DNA of 64,000 bases from Alloyangia mangrovi (GTDB lineage: Bacteria > Pseudomonadota > Alphaproteobacteria > Rhodobacterales > Rhodobacteraceae), in NCBI RefSeq assembly GCF_002300555.2, contig NZ_NTHN02000013.1:33520-97519 (forward strand). The letters run 5' to 3'. The notes beneath the pieces are model-generated. The model saw only the letters and a program-made list of their open reading frames with translations, made no database searches and had not been told where the DNA came from. A program made the position numbers and the translations under genes. Of the stretch, positions 55,588 to 63,290 are shown one piece after another (position 1 is the stretch's first letter; the number at the start of each line of letters is the position of its first letter).

Positions 55588-55959
55588 ATGACTTTCGACC
55601 CCCATAAGGCTGTTCACAAGGCCACCCTGCCCGCCCTGCGCGAGCGTATCGGCGACGCCCTGCCCGCCAGCCGGCGCGAACGCCTTGCCCCCATCGTCTT
55701 TGCCGGCGGGCTGCTGGCCATCGGCGCGATGCTGATCAAGGCCAAGCCGCGCATCGGCCACGTGCCAACGCCCAAGCAATTCGGCGACCTTCCGCGCCGA
55801 TCCCGCACGCGGCGCGCGGCGCAGACCACCCGCGACCACATCGAACCCTTCGCCCCGACCAACGTGACCGACTCGATTGGACGTTCGCTGATGCTCGGCG
55901 GCGCGGCGCTGCTGCTGACCCGCCTGCTCGACGAAGCGGCCGGACGCGACGGCAAATAG
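55588..55959 (+). CDS. Small hypothetical membrane protein
   Basis: A 123-residue protein with a strong GGAGGAG RBS. It has a predicted membrane segment at about residues 36-53 (LAPIVFAGGLLAIGAMLI) and a second hydrophobic stretch near 98-110 (SLMLGGAALLLTRLL), separated by a basic loop (PRRSRTRRAAQTTRD). I do not recognise the family. It lies between dnaX and ybaB on the same strand. Confidence 0.65.
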   Translation: MTFDPHKAVHKATLPALRERIGDALPASRRERLAPIVFAGGLLAIGAMLIKAKPRIGHVPTPKQFGDLPRRSRTRRAAQTTRDHIEPFAPTNVTDSIGRSLMLGGAALLLTRLLDEAAGRDGK

Positions 55960-56115
55960 ACCTGCCAGCCGGCTGACCCGGAGCGACTTCCGTACCGTAG
56001 CGCCCTTGTTTTCCGCAATTCCGGCGCAGCTTCCCTTGTCGCCCCGACGCACGATCCGTATCTAGGAGACAACTCGGACACAGGGCCCGCCGCGGCCCCA
56101 GACAGGAGAAACCAG

Positions 56116-56460
56116 ATGTTCAAGGGATTGGGCGGTCTTGGCGACATGGCCAAGATGATGAAGGCCGCGCAGGAGATGCAGGGCAAGATGGCCGATCTGC
56201 AGGAAGGCCTGCACACCACCATGGTGACCGGCGAGTCCGGTGCCGGCCTCGTCAAGGCGACCGCCACCGCCAAGGGCGAACTGAAGGGTCTCGACATCGA
56301 TCCGTCGATCTTTAACAGCGACGACAAGGAAGTGGTCGAGGACCTGATCCTCGCCGCGATCAAGGACGCGCAATCCAAGGCGCAGGACCGCGCCGAGCAG
56401 GAAATGCGCAAGCTCACCGAAGAGCTGGGCCTCCCCGCCGACATGAAGATGCCGTTCTGA
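56116..56460 (+). CDS. ybaB: YbaB/EbfC nucleoid-associated protein
   Basis: A 114-residue DNA-binding protein that forms dimers with a tweezer-like shape and coats the nucleoid. The sequence MFKGLGGLGDMAKMMKAAQE, GEGLVKATA-type core (GAGLVKATATAKGELKGLDI) and the C-terminal helix are typical. Placement between dnaX and recR is the widespread arrangement and supports the call. The RBS AGGAGAAACC lies just upstream. Confidence 0.95.
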   Translation: MFKGLGGLGDMAKMMKAAQEMQGKMADLQEGLHTTMVTGESGAGLVKATATAKGELKGLDIDPSIFNSDDKEVVEDLILAAIKDAQSKAQDRAEQEMRKLTEELGLPADMKMPF

Positions 56461-56549
56461 CGCGCCTGCCGCAGGCATGGCGCGTGGCGGGACAGGGCGA
56501 ACCCTCGCAGGAAGGTCGCCGGAGTCCCGCACCGAGGAGTGACCCCTGA

Positions 56550-57143
56550 ATGCCCGAGCGCAGCGAGATCGACGCGCTGATCGAGATGATGGCCCGCCTG
56601 CCGGGCCTCGGCCCGCGCTCGGCGCGGCGCACCGTGCTGCACCTCATCCGCAAGCGCGAGCTGCAGCTCACGCCGCTGGCCGAGCTGATGAGCCGGGTCG
56701 CCGCGACGGCGCGCGAGTGCCTCAACTGCGGCAATGTCGGAACCTCCGAAATCTGCCCGATCTGCGCCGACGAGCGCCGTGCCAACGGCCAGCTCTGCGT
56801 GGTCGAGGATGTGGGTGATCTCTGGGCGATGGAGCGCGGCGGCAGCTTCAAGGGCCGCTATCACGTGCTGGGCGGCACGCTCTCGGCGCTCGACCGCGTC
56901 GGCCCCGAAGAGTTGCGCATCCCGCAGCTCGTGGCCCGGATCGAGAGCGAGGGCATCACCGAGGTGATCCTTGCGCTCAATGCCACGGTCGATGGCCAGA
57001 CCACGGCGCATTACATCGCCGATCAGCTCGAAACCCGCGTCGAGATGAGCTCTCTGGCGCAGGGCGTGCCGATAGGCGGCGAACTCGACTACCTCGACGA
57101 TGGAACGATCACCGCGGCGCTCAATGCGCGGCGCAAACTCTGA
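56550..57143 (+). CDS. recR: Recombination protein RecR
   Basis: Acts with RecF and RecO to load RecA on gapped DNA. The 197-residue protein has the helix-hairpin-helix region ([20 protein letters not shown]), the four-Cys zinc finger [16 protein letters not shown], the Toprim domain with [16 protein letters not shown] and [15 protein letters not shown], and the C-terminal [19 protein letters not shown]. All are intact. Third gene of the dnaX-ybaB-recR block. Confidence 0.97.
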   Translation: MPERSEIDALIEMMARLPGLGPRSARRTVLHLIRKRELQLTPLAELMSRVAATARECLNCGNVGTSEICPICADERRANGQLCVVEDVGDLWAMERGGSFKGRYHVLGGTLSALDRVGPEELRIPQLVARIESEGITEVILALNATVDGQTTAHYIADQLETRVEMSSLAQGVPIGGELDYLDDGTITAALNARRKL

Positions 57144-57215
57144 TGCCTCCGGGGTCACGTGGCTGTGACCCCGCGCCTCTGGGCGGCCCCGCGACTTGGC
57201 GCTAAAGCCCGCCAC

Positions 57216-58160
57216 ATGACCCGCGCATCCACCCTCCTCCGCCTCGCTCTTCTCGGCACTCTCGCGCCTTGCGCCGCTCAGGCGCAGGAGGCGTCGGTCC
57301 CCGTGCTCGATCCGGCGCCGCTGTCGCAGGTCGACCTGCTGTCGCGCGAGATCGGCTTCGGCATCGGCCATACGGCGGTGACCAGCCGGCAGGACGGTTT
57401 CTTCCTCGGCGGCTATGCGGCGGGCGGGACCACCGCGCCGAACCACGCGCAGGACTCGGGATACAACAGCCGGGGCCTGGTGCTCGGCTGGGGCTTCGAG
57501 AACGGGCTCTCGGCCTTCGCGGGCTACGCGCAGGGGGTGTCCTATCTCGACGACGACATCCACGAAGCGCGCATCCGCTCCTACTTCCTTGGCACCGGCT
57601 ACTCGGGATCGTCGAACGGCGTGGAGTACGGCGGAGCGCTCTTCATGAGCCGCACCCACAACAAGCTCTCGAGCCCCGCCTGGGCCACCGGCAGCACCGA
57701 CCACGACGGCCGTATCCTCGGCCTCAGCCTGCGCGGCGAGACCATGCTGCGCGAGGGCGAGGTCCCGGGAACCGGGCTCGACCTCGTGGTGACAGGAGAC
57801 GTGCTGCGCCACGCCACGGGCGATTACGAGCTTGCCCGGAAGGGCGGCGAGATCCAGAGCCGGGTCACCTATTCCACTGCCTTCCGCGCCGAGCTCGGCG
57901 CGCCGATGCGCGCGGTGGGTGGCATCCTGCGCCCCTATGCAGCCTACACCGTCTTCGGCGGCGACCAGGACGAGATGACCTATGTCACCGAGGCAGGCAG
58001 CCGCAGCTTCGACGCAAGCGAGCTGCTCAGCGAGGACCAGCTCTCGCTGGGCCTCGACTATGGCTCCAAGGACGGCCACGGGCTTGGCGGTCGGCTGGAG
58101 GCGGCCTCGAATTTCGAAGGCGACAGCGCCCTGCGCCTGCACCTCAGCTTCGGCTTCTGA
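57216..58160 (+). CDS. Outer-membrane beta-barrel (autotransporter-barrel-like) protein
   Basis: A 314-residue exported protein. The start at 57216 opens a signal peptide (MTRASTLLRLALLGTLAPCA, cut after AQAQ). The rest is rich in alternating strands with aromatic belts (GLVLGWGFENGLSAFAGYAQ, IRSYFLGTGYSG, GLSLRGETMLREGE) and ends in a terminal Phe (LRLHLSFGF), the signal for barrel insertion by BAM. It resembles the barrel of autotransporters without a passenger. Its function is unknown. Convergent with the next gene. Confidence 0.7.
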   Translation: MTRASTLLRLALLGTLAPCAAQAQEASVPVLDPAPLSQVDLLSREIGFGIGHTAVTSRQDGFFLGGYAAGGTTAPNHAQDSGYNSRGLVLGWGFENGLSAFAGYAQGVSYLDDDIHEARIRSYFLGTGYSGSSNGVEYGGALFMSRTHNKLSSPAWATGSTDHDGRILGLSLRGETMLREGEVPGTGLDLVVTGDVLRHATGDYELARKGGEIQSRVTYSTAFRAELGAPMRAVGGILRPYAAYTVFGGDQDEMTYVTEAGSRSFDASELLSEDQLSLGLDYGSKDGHGLGGRLEAASNFEGDSALRLHLSFGF

Positions 58161-58180
58161 GCCGCCCGGGGGGCACTGGC

Positions 58181-59132
58181 CTAGACCAGCGCCTCGGTTT
58201 CCCCGTCACCCTCGCGGTCGAGCACGCGCGCCGTGGCGCGGGCGGTGACCAGCAGCGCTGCCACGTCCTGCCCGCGATCCTGCCGCAGCACGCAGGCCGT
58301 CAGCGCCACCCCGGCAAAGCCCGCCTCGGCCAACAGGCCGGTCACATAACTCTGCGAATGGGCAAAACGGCGACTCTCGCGCAGATGGACGGGCGCCTCG
58401 CCCAGCTCGATCGTGAAGGCGAGATACCCGCCCGGCGCCAGCGCCCCGGCGCACCAGCCGATCACCCGCTCGAGCGCGCCGAGATAGATGAAGACATCCG
58501 CCGCCAGGATCAGGTCGTAGCGAGGCAGGATCGCCGCCATCTCGCCGATGTCGCGCTTCTCCAGCCCGTCGTAAACGCCCTTGGCCTCGGCTTCGGCCAG
58601 CATCCCCGAGGAGATGTCATAGCCGTCGAGCCGGTCGCAATGCGGCCGCAGAAGCTCACCCATCAATCCGGTGCCGCAGCCGAGATCGAGCGCGTGCCGC
58701 GCCCGCGTGAAGTCCTGCGCCTTCAGCGCCGAGAGCAGCAGCTCGGGACCGCGGTAGTTCAGCTTGCCGACCAGCGAGCGTTCGAAGCGCGGCGCGTATT
58801 GGTCGAAGAGCAGCTCGACGAAGGCCGGAGGCATGCTCTCGGCCACCGGCACTCCGCGCAGCAGGTCGCGCCGCAGCCCTGCGCCCAACGGATCGCGCGG
58901 GTCGGCGACCACGGCCTTGTCCCAGGCCTCGGCGGCGGCATCCACCTCGCCCACGACCTCGTAATACTCGCCAAGGCGGAACCACCCTGCGGCCCAGCCC
59001 GGCACCAGATCCATCGCCCCGATCAACGCCTCGATCGCCCCCCCCGTAGTCGCCCAGATGGGCCATGGTCTCGGCAAAAGCGGCGCGGCGCTCGGCAAGC
59101 GGATCACCACAGGGAAAAGACGTTCCCAGCAT
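58181..59132 (-). CDS. TPR-containing class I SAM methyltransferase, frameshifted
   Basis: About 317 residues. The frame from 59132 (MLGTSFPCGDPLAERRAAFA, then ETMAHLGDYGG) breaks at a run of eight C (59038-59045); with seven it continues AIEALIGAMDLVPGWAAGWF into the body. A TPR-like N-terminus (GEYYEVVGEVDAAAEAWDKA) leads to a Rossmann methyltransferase domain with the SAM motif HALDLGCGTGLMGELL, motif II in RLDGYDISSGML and DLILAADVFIYLG. Substrate unknown. The methyl donor site is intact, so the enzyme is probably functional if the extra base is an error. Confidence 0.8.
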
Positions 59133-59350
59133 CGTTCATCTGTCCAAAGGGCCCGCTCATTTGCCGGAAATGGCCACGCGGCGGGCGACACGCTGCACCG
59201 CCTCGGGGTGCATCATCGCGGGCGATAGCCGGTCCTGGGATTTCCGTCAATTGGGCGCACAAAGGGCTGACGCTAAGGTAAAGGACCTGTGTTCTCGGGG
59301 GCCGGAAGTCGGACCGTCGGCGCTGCGCGGCGCCTGGATTTTCGGCAAAA

Positions 59351-59382
59351 GAAAGCCCGCCGCGTGGCTGCGGCGGGCTTTC
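59351..59382 (-). terminator. Rho-independent terminator of the TrcR-like gene
   Basis: GAAAGCCCGCCG (59351-59362) and CGGCGGGCTTTC (59371-59382) form a 12-bp stem with an 8-nt loop. Read on the minus strand it is followed by TTTTGCC after the stem's own T-rich end, giving the usual hairpin-plus-U layout, 25 bp past the stop at 59407. Confidence 0.8.
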
Positions 59383-59406
59383 TCGATTGGTCAGCGGAGG
59401 TGCGTG

Positions 59407-60183
59407 TCAGCCGCGCGGATCGTCGCTGTCGTCCTCGTCGTCATCCTCGTCGCTCGACGGCAGGTTGAAGAAGCTGTCTGCATCCGAGAAGTCGCTCGGG
59501 CCCTTGTCCTCGTCGTCGTCGTCGTCGCCGCGCGGGTCGGAGAGCGAGAAGGTCTCGAGACCTTCGATCGCCGTCGGCAGGCGCGGCTCGTGGCTGTCCA
59601 TGCCAAGGCTCTGCTCGGTCGACACCAGCTTGCGACGCTCGTCGTCGGTCATCACCTCGTCGCGGTTCTTCGCGGCCTTGGCAACGGCGGCGTCAAGTTC
59701 GGACTGGCGGCACAGACCCAGCGCAACCGGGTCGATCGGCTGCATGTTCTGGATGTTCCAATGGGTGCGCTCGCGGATCGACTGGATCGTCGGCTTGGTG
59801 GTGCCCACCAGCTTGGAGATCTGGCCGTCGGTCAGCTCGGGGTGGAACTTCACCAGCCAGAGGATCGCGTTCGGACGGTCCTGACGCTTCGACAGCGGGG
59901 TGTAGCGCGGGCCGCGGCGCTTGTCTTCGTCGACAGCGGCGGGGTTGTACTTCAGCTTGAGCTTGGCGAGCGGGTTCTTCTCGGCTTTGTCGATCTCGAT
60001 CTGCTCGATCTGGTTGTTGGCGACCGGGTCGAAGCCCTTCACGCCGCCGGCCACGTCACCGTCGGCGATGCCCTGGATTTCCAGTTCGTGCATGCCGGTG
60101 AAGTCGGCAATCTGCTTGAAGGTCAGAGTGGTGTTGTCGACGAGCCAGACAGCGGTCGCCTTGGGATGCAGCAGTTTTGCCAT
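59407..60183 (-). CDS. trcR: DUF1013 family cell-cycle regulator TrcR
   Basis: A 258-residue alphaproteobacterial protein. The N-terminus KLLHPKATAVWLVDNTTLTF and FKQIADFTGMHELEIQGIAD form a first helix-turn-helix-like unit; a second lies in DGQISKLVGTTKPTIQSIRE. The C-terminal 60 residues are very acidic (runs of Asp and Glu). This is the TrcR/DUF1013 family, linked to control of cell-cycle genes. It is monocistronic, with its own terminator, and diverges from the RNase T2 gene over 142 bp. Confidence 0.9.
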   Translation of the reverse strand: MAKLLHPKATAVWLVDNTTLTFKQIADFTGMHELEIQGIADGDVAGGVKGFDPVANNQIEQIEIDKAEKNPLAKLKLKYNPAAVDEDKRRGPRYTPLSKRQDRPNAILWLVKFHPELTDGQISKLVGTTKPTIQSIRERTHWNIQNMQPIDPVALGLCRQSELDAAVAKAAKNRDEVMTDDERRKLVSTEQSLGMDSHEPRLPTAIEGLETFSLSDPRGDDDDDEDKGPSDFSDADSFFNLPSSDEDDDEDDSDDPRG

Positions 60184-60325
60184 GGGTCATCTCCTTACGT
60201 AAATCTTCTCCCCTCCCCCAAGGCGTTGGCCTCGGGAGGTCCCGGATTACTTCTCCAGGACGGGTTACCGTTGTCGGGGAACTTCGGGCCTATATAGTCT
60301 CGCGGAACCCAAGAGGGAAGAGAAA

Positions 60326-60958
60326 ATGCGCTGGCTGCTGATCCTGCTCGTCTCCGTCACCTGCGCCGCGCCCGCCCGGGCCGAGGGCGAGCGCGCCGGG
60401 GTCTTCGACTACTACGTGCTGTCGCTGAGCTGGTCTCCGACGTGGTGCGCGCTTGAAGGCGAGGCGCGGAACTCGCCGCAATGCGACCGCGCGCTCGGCT
60501 GGGTGCTGCACGGGCTCTGGCCGCAATACAGCCGCGGCTACCCTTCCTATTGCGACAGCTCCGCCCGGCCGCCGAGCCGCAAGGAGACCGCCGCCATGGC
60601 CGAAATCATGGGCACGCCGGGGCTGGCCTGGTACCAGTGGAAGAAGCATGGCGCCTGCGCCGGGCTCTCGGCGCAGGATTACTTCGCCCTCGCCCGCCGC
60701 GCCTACGAGAGCGTCACCCGCCCCGAGGTTCTGCGTCGGCTCGAGGCGCCGGTCACCCTGCCTGCCAAGGTCGTCGAGGAAGCCTTCCTGAAGGCCAATC
60801 CCGGCTGGGAGCCGGACATGTTGACCATCACCTGCCAATCCGGTCGCATCCAGGAGGCAAGGCTGTGCCTGTCCAAGGCGCTGGAGCCCGTGCCCTGCGG
60901 TCAGGACGTGGTTAAGGATTGCCGCCTGCCAAACGCTCTACTTGATCCTGTTCGCTGA
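60326..60958 (+). CDS. Ribonuclease T2 family protein, periplasmic
   Basis: A 210-residue secreted RNase. The signal peptide is MRWLLILLVSVTCAAPARA. Both catalytic segments are intact: CAS I as GWVLHGLWPQY and CAS II as WYQWKKHGACAG, each with a catalytic His; YYVLSLSWSPTWC is the usual N-terminal block. Several cysteines can form the disulfides of the fold. It would degrade RNA in the periplasm, probably for nutrient scavenging. RBS GAGGGAAGAG precedes the start. Confidence 0.93.
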   Translation: MRWLLILLVSVTCAAPARAEGERAGVFDYYVLSLSWSPTWCALEGEARNSPQCDRALGWVLHGLWPQYSRGYPSYCDSSARPPSRKETAAMAEIMGTPGLAWYQWKKHGACAGLSAQDYFALARRAYESVTRPEVLRRLEAPVTLPAKVVEEAFLKANPGWEPDMLTITCQSGRIQEARLCLSKALEPVPCGQDVVKDCRLPNALLDPVR

Positions 60959-61266
60959 CGGACGCTGCCCGGTTGCAGCCCGCGCACCGGGCCGTGGAGC
61001 GGGTGTGGCCGAGGCCGTATGCTGGGGGATTGTCGGGATCAAAAAAACGCCAGAGGGTGTACCCGAACCAAGATCAAATGCTTGCCAGCATACAGAAAAC
61101 GGAAACGATCATAGGAGCGGTTCACCCCCTGGCACGGCCACAGGCGTACGAGGTCGCGACCGTGCAGCCAGTCAAATCTCGAAGTTGTTAACAAATGGTT
61201 AACAAGAACGTTAATCGCCCTTAACCGAGCATATTTTTTCGGACCATCGCCACAATTCGACAACCC
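60959..61266. other. Convergent intergenic region with an AT-rich patch
   Basis: No gene is supported between the convergent RNase T2 and sulfotransferase genes. The left 200 bp are of mixed composition; 61171-61240 are strikingly AT-rich for this genome and hold a CtrA-type box. A small RNA or a short unrecognised gene could start here. Confidence 0.4.
61188..61203. promoter_or_regulatory. CtrA-type binding box
   Basis: TTAAC-AAATGG-TTAAC fits the CtrA consensus TTAA-N7-TTAA(C) exactly. Further TTAA units follow at 61211-61214 and 61221-61224 with near-correct spacing. It lies between convergent genes, with no start codon of a supported gene downstream on either strand. Confidence 0.5.
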
Positions 61267-61914
61267 TCAACCAAAGCGGTATCCGAAGCGCGAAATCTCT
61301 CCGGCGCAAAGCCGGGCGATATGCTCGGCGGTCTGATCGTCGTAATAGCCGCGGTGGTCCCGCCGGCGCTCCGAGGTGTTCTCGTGGCCGATCTGCAGGC
61401 GGAAGCCGAGGTGCGCCTCGAAGGGCGCGAGATCCGCCTCGAGATGTTCGAGCCGCAGCCAGATGTCGCTCCGGTCCGCGCCGGTGACGTCTTGCAGGTA
61501 GCGCGCCGCCGGCCAGGCGCGCAGGCTGGCGCTGGTCTGCGGGTGCAGCACGAAAGGCGTGAACTCGAGCGCCTGCGACAGGTGCACCGCCGGGTGGTCG
61601 AAGCTCTGAGCGCGCAGCCAGTGGTAATAGCTCACCATCCGGTCCCAGGGATTGCGCACCAGCGCGACGCGGCGCATCCCGGCGATCTCGGCGGGCGTCA
61701 CGATACCGTCGATATCCGCGAGCGTGGCGTGCTTCCAAAGCCGCCCGCGCGGCGTCAGCCGCTTCAGCCGCGCCTTGCGCTTGAGCGCCTTCGGCGTATC
61801 GCCGATGAGGATGTCGTCCGGATGCGCGCGCGCCTCCAGCGCCCGCGCCAGCGAGCTGCCCCCGGTCTTGGGGATATGCACGAAGATGTAGCCGCGGCCG
61901 GGCGAGATGATCAT
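61267..61914 (-). CDS. Sulfotransferase family protein
   Basis: A 215-residue protein of the sulfotransferase-2 family. The 5'-phosphosulfate-binding loop is FVHIPKTGGSSLARALE, and the 3'-phosphate site is ALVRNPWDRMVSYYHWLRA, both typical. The C-terminus YYDDQTAEHIARLCAGEISRFGYRF matches family members. It would transfer sulfate from PAPS to a glycan or other small acceptor; the acceptor is unknown. The start at 61914 (MIISPGRGYIF) is preferred; the long upstream extension is not protein-like. Confidence 0.88.
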   Translation of the reverse strand: MIISPGRGYIFVHIPKTGGSSLARALEARAHPDDILIGDTPKALKRKARLKRLTPRGRLWKHATLADIDGIVTPAEIAGMRRVALVRNPWDRMVSYYHWLRAQSFDHPAVHLSQALEFTPFVLHPQTSASLRAWPAARYLQDVTGADRSDIWLRLEHLEADLAPFEAHLGFRLQIGHENTSERRRDHRGYYDDQTAEHIARLCAGEISRFGYRFG

Positions 61915-62152
61915 GCCGCCGACCCTAGTGCCGGTACCCGGAACTGAACATCCGCAACCCTCCGAAACCCGCGTCTTTTTCGCAACCGTGATCGCGCCGT
62001 GGGGCCGCGCCCGCACCGCGCCGCGCGGCAGCGATTGCTCCCGCCCGGGGAGCTTGATAATCAGGGGCGGAGACAAGGCAGAGCAGCGGGCCCCCCGGCC
62101 CGGACAAGCGCCGCAGAAACGCCCCGAAGATCGCCGAGAACGCACCCCGAGC

Positions 62153-63178
62153 ATGACAGCCCTCAAGGAGTACCAGCGCCTCGAAGCCACCGCGCTCTGG
62201 CGGCCCGAGCCGGATGCGCAGCGGCGCGAGGTGATCCTTTCGATGGGCGATGCCACGCTCACAGTCTCGGACATCTCCGGCCGCGCGCTCTCGCATTGGT
62301 CGATGGCCGCCGTGGTGCGCGCCAACAAGGGCCGCAGCCCGGCGCTCTATCACCCCGACGGCGATCCCGGCGAGACGCTGGAGCTGACCGAGGACGAGAG
62401 CACGATGATCGACGCCATCGACCGCGTGCTGCGCGACATCGAGCGGCGTCGCCCCAAGCCCGGCAAGCTGCGCCTGCGCATGGTCATCGGCGTTGCCGCG
62501 CTGGTTGCCGCCGGGATCCTGCTCTGGCTGCCCGGCGCGCTCCTCGACCATGCCGAGCGCGTTGTGCCCCGCGCCAAGCGCGTCGAGATCGGCCAGGCGC
62601 TGCTTGGCCAGATCACCCGCGTCTCCGGCCGCCCCTGCGGCACGGGCGAGGCCGCGCGGCCACTGCGCCACCTCGCTGCGCGGGTGCTGGGCGAGGCGCG
62701 GCGGGGCGATCTTGTGGTGCTGCACGACGGGCTGCGCGACACGGCGCATCTGCCCGGCGGGATCATCCTGCTCAGCAGCGACCTGCTCGAGGATTACGAG
62801 GATCCGGACGTGGCGGCGGGCTATATCCTCGCCGAGTCGCTGCGCGCCAGGCAGTCGGACCCGCTGGGCGATCTGCTGCGTCATGCCGGGCTCTGGTCGA
62901 GCCTCAAGCTGTTGACCACCGGCTCGCTGCCGCGCGGCACGCTGGAGAGCTACGCCGAGGTGCTGCTCACCCGCCCGCAGGTGCCGGTGCCGCTCGACGC
63001 TCTGCTCGAGGGCTTCGCGAAGATCGAGCTGCGCAGCTCGCCCTATGCCTATGCCCGCGACATCACCGGCGAGTCGGTTCTGCCACTGGTCGAGGGCGAT
63101 CCGCGCGCTGCCGAGGGCAGCGTCCAAGTGTTGAGCGATGCGGATTGGGTGCGGCTGCAGGGGATCTGCGGCGGCTGA
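62153..63178 (+). CDS. Membrane protein with a degenerate M48-peptidase-like domain
   Basis: A 341-residue protein with a soluble N-terminal domain (about 1-100), one membrane helix (about 104-128, LRMVIGVAALVAAGILLWLP) and a C-terminal outer domain. The part HLPGGIILLSSDLLEDYEDP, then VAAGYILAESLRARQSDPL, resembles the M48 metalloprotease block (N)AFALPGG.I.v..GLL...VLAHE.gH, but the HExxH zinc site reads AESLRA, so peptidase activity is unlikely. I infer a pseudo-enzyme or a remote relative. Start chosen at 62153 (MTALKEYQRLEATALW). Confidence 0.65.
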   Translation: MTALKEYQRLEATALWRPEPDAQRREVILSMGDATLTVSDISGRALSHWSMAAVVRANKGRSPALYHPDGDPGETLELTEDESTMIDAIDRVLRDIERRRPKPGKLRLRMVIGVAALVAAGILLWLPGALLDHAERVVPRAKRVEIGQALLGQITRVSGRPCGTGEAARPLRHLAARVLGEARRGDLVVLHDGLRDTAHLPGGIILLSSDLLEDYEDPDVAAGYILAESLRARQSDPLGDLLRHAGLWSSLKLLTTGSLPRGTLESYAEVLLTRPQVPVPLDALLEGFAKIELRSSPYAYARDITGESVLPLVEGDPRAAEGSVQVLSDADWVRLQGICGG

Positions 63179-63222
63179 CGCGCCGGGCGGATCGCGGTGC
63201 GATGCAACGCGTCACGCAAGGC

Positions 63223-63275
63223 GGGGGCTCTGCCCCCGACGCGCTGCGCGCGCCTCCCCCGGGATATTTCTGCCT
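63223..63275. repeat. REP-like GC-rich element
   Basis: GGGGGC-TCT-GCCCCC (63223-63237) forms a tight hairpin and is followed by a GCGC-rich stretch and CCTCCCCCGGGATATTT. I know this combination as a dispersed intergenic element in Rhodobacteraceae genomes, which often also ends transcripts. Only one copy is seen in the window. Confidence 0.45.
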
Positions 63276-63290
63276 AGAAGAAAGCCACGG

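Noticed and set aside
55614..58142. An 842-codon antisense frame across ybaB and recR
   Set aside because: The plus-strand genes are certain by motif and order; this frame is a composition effect.
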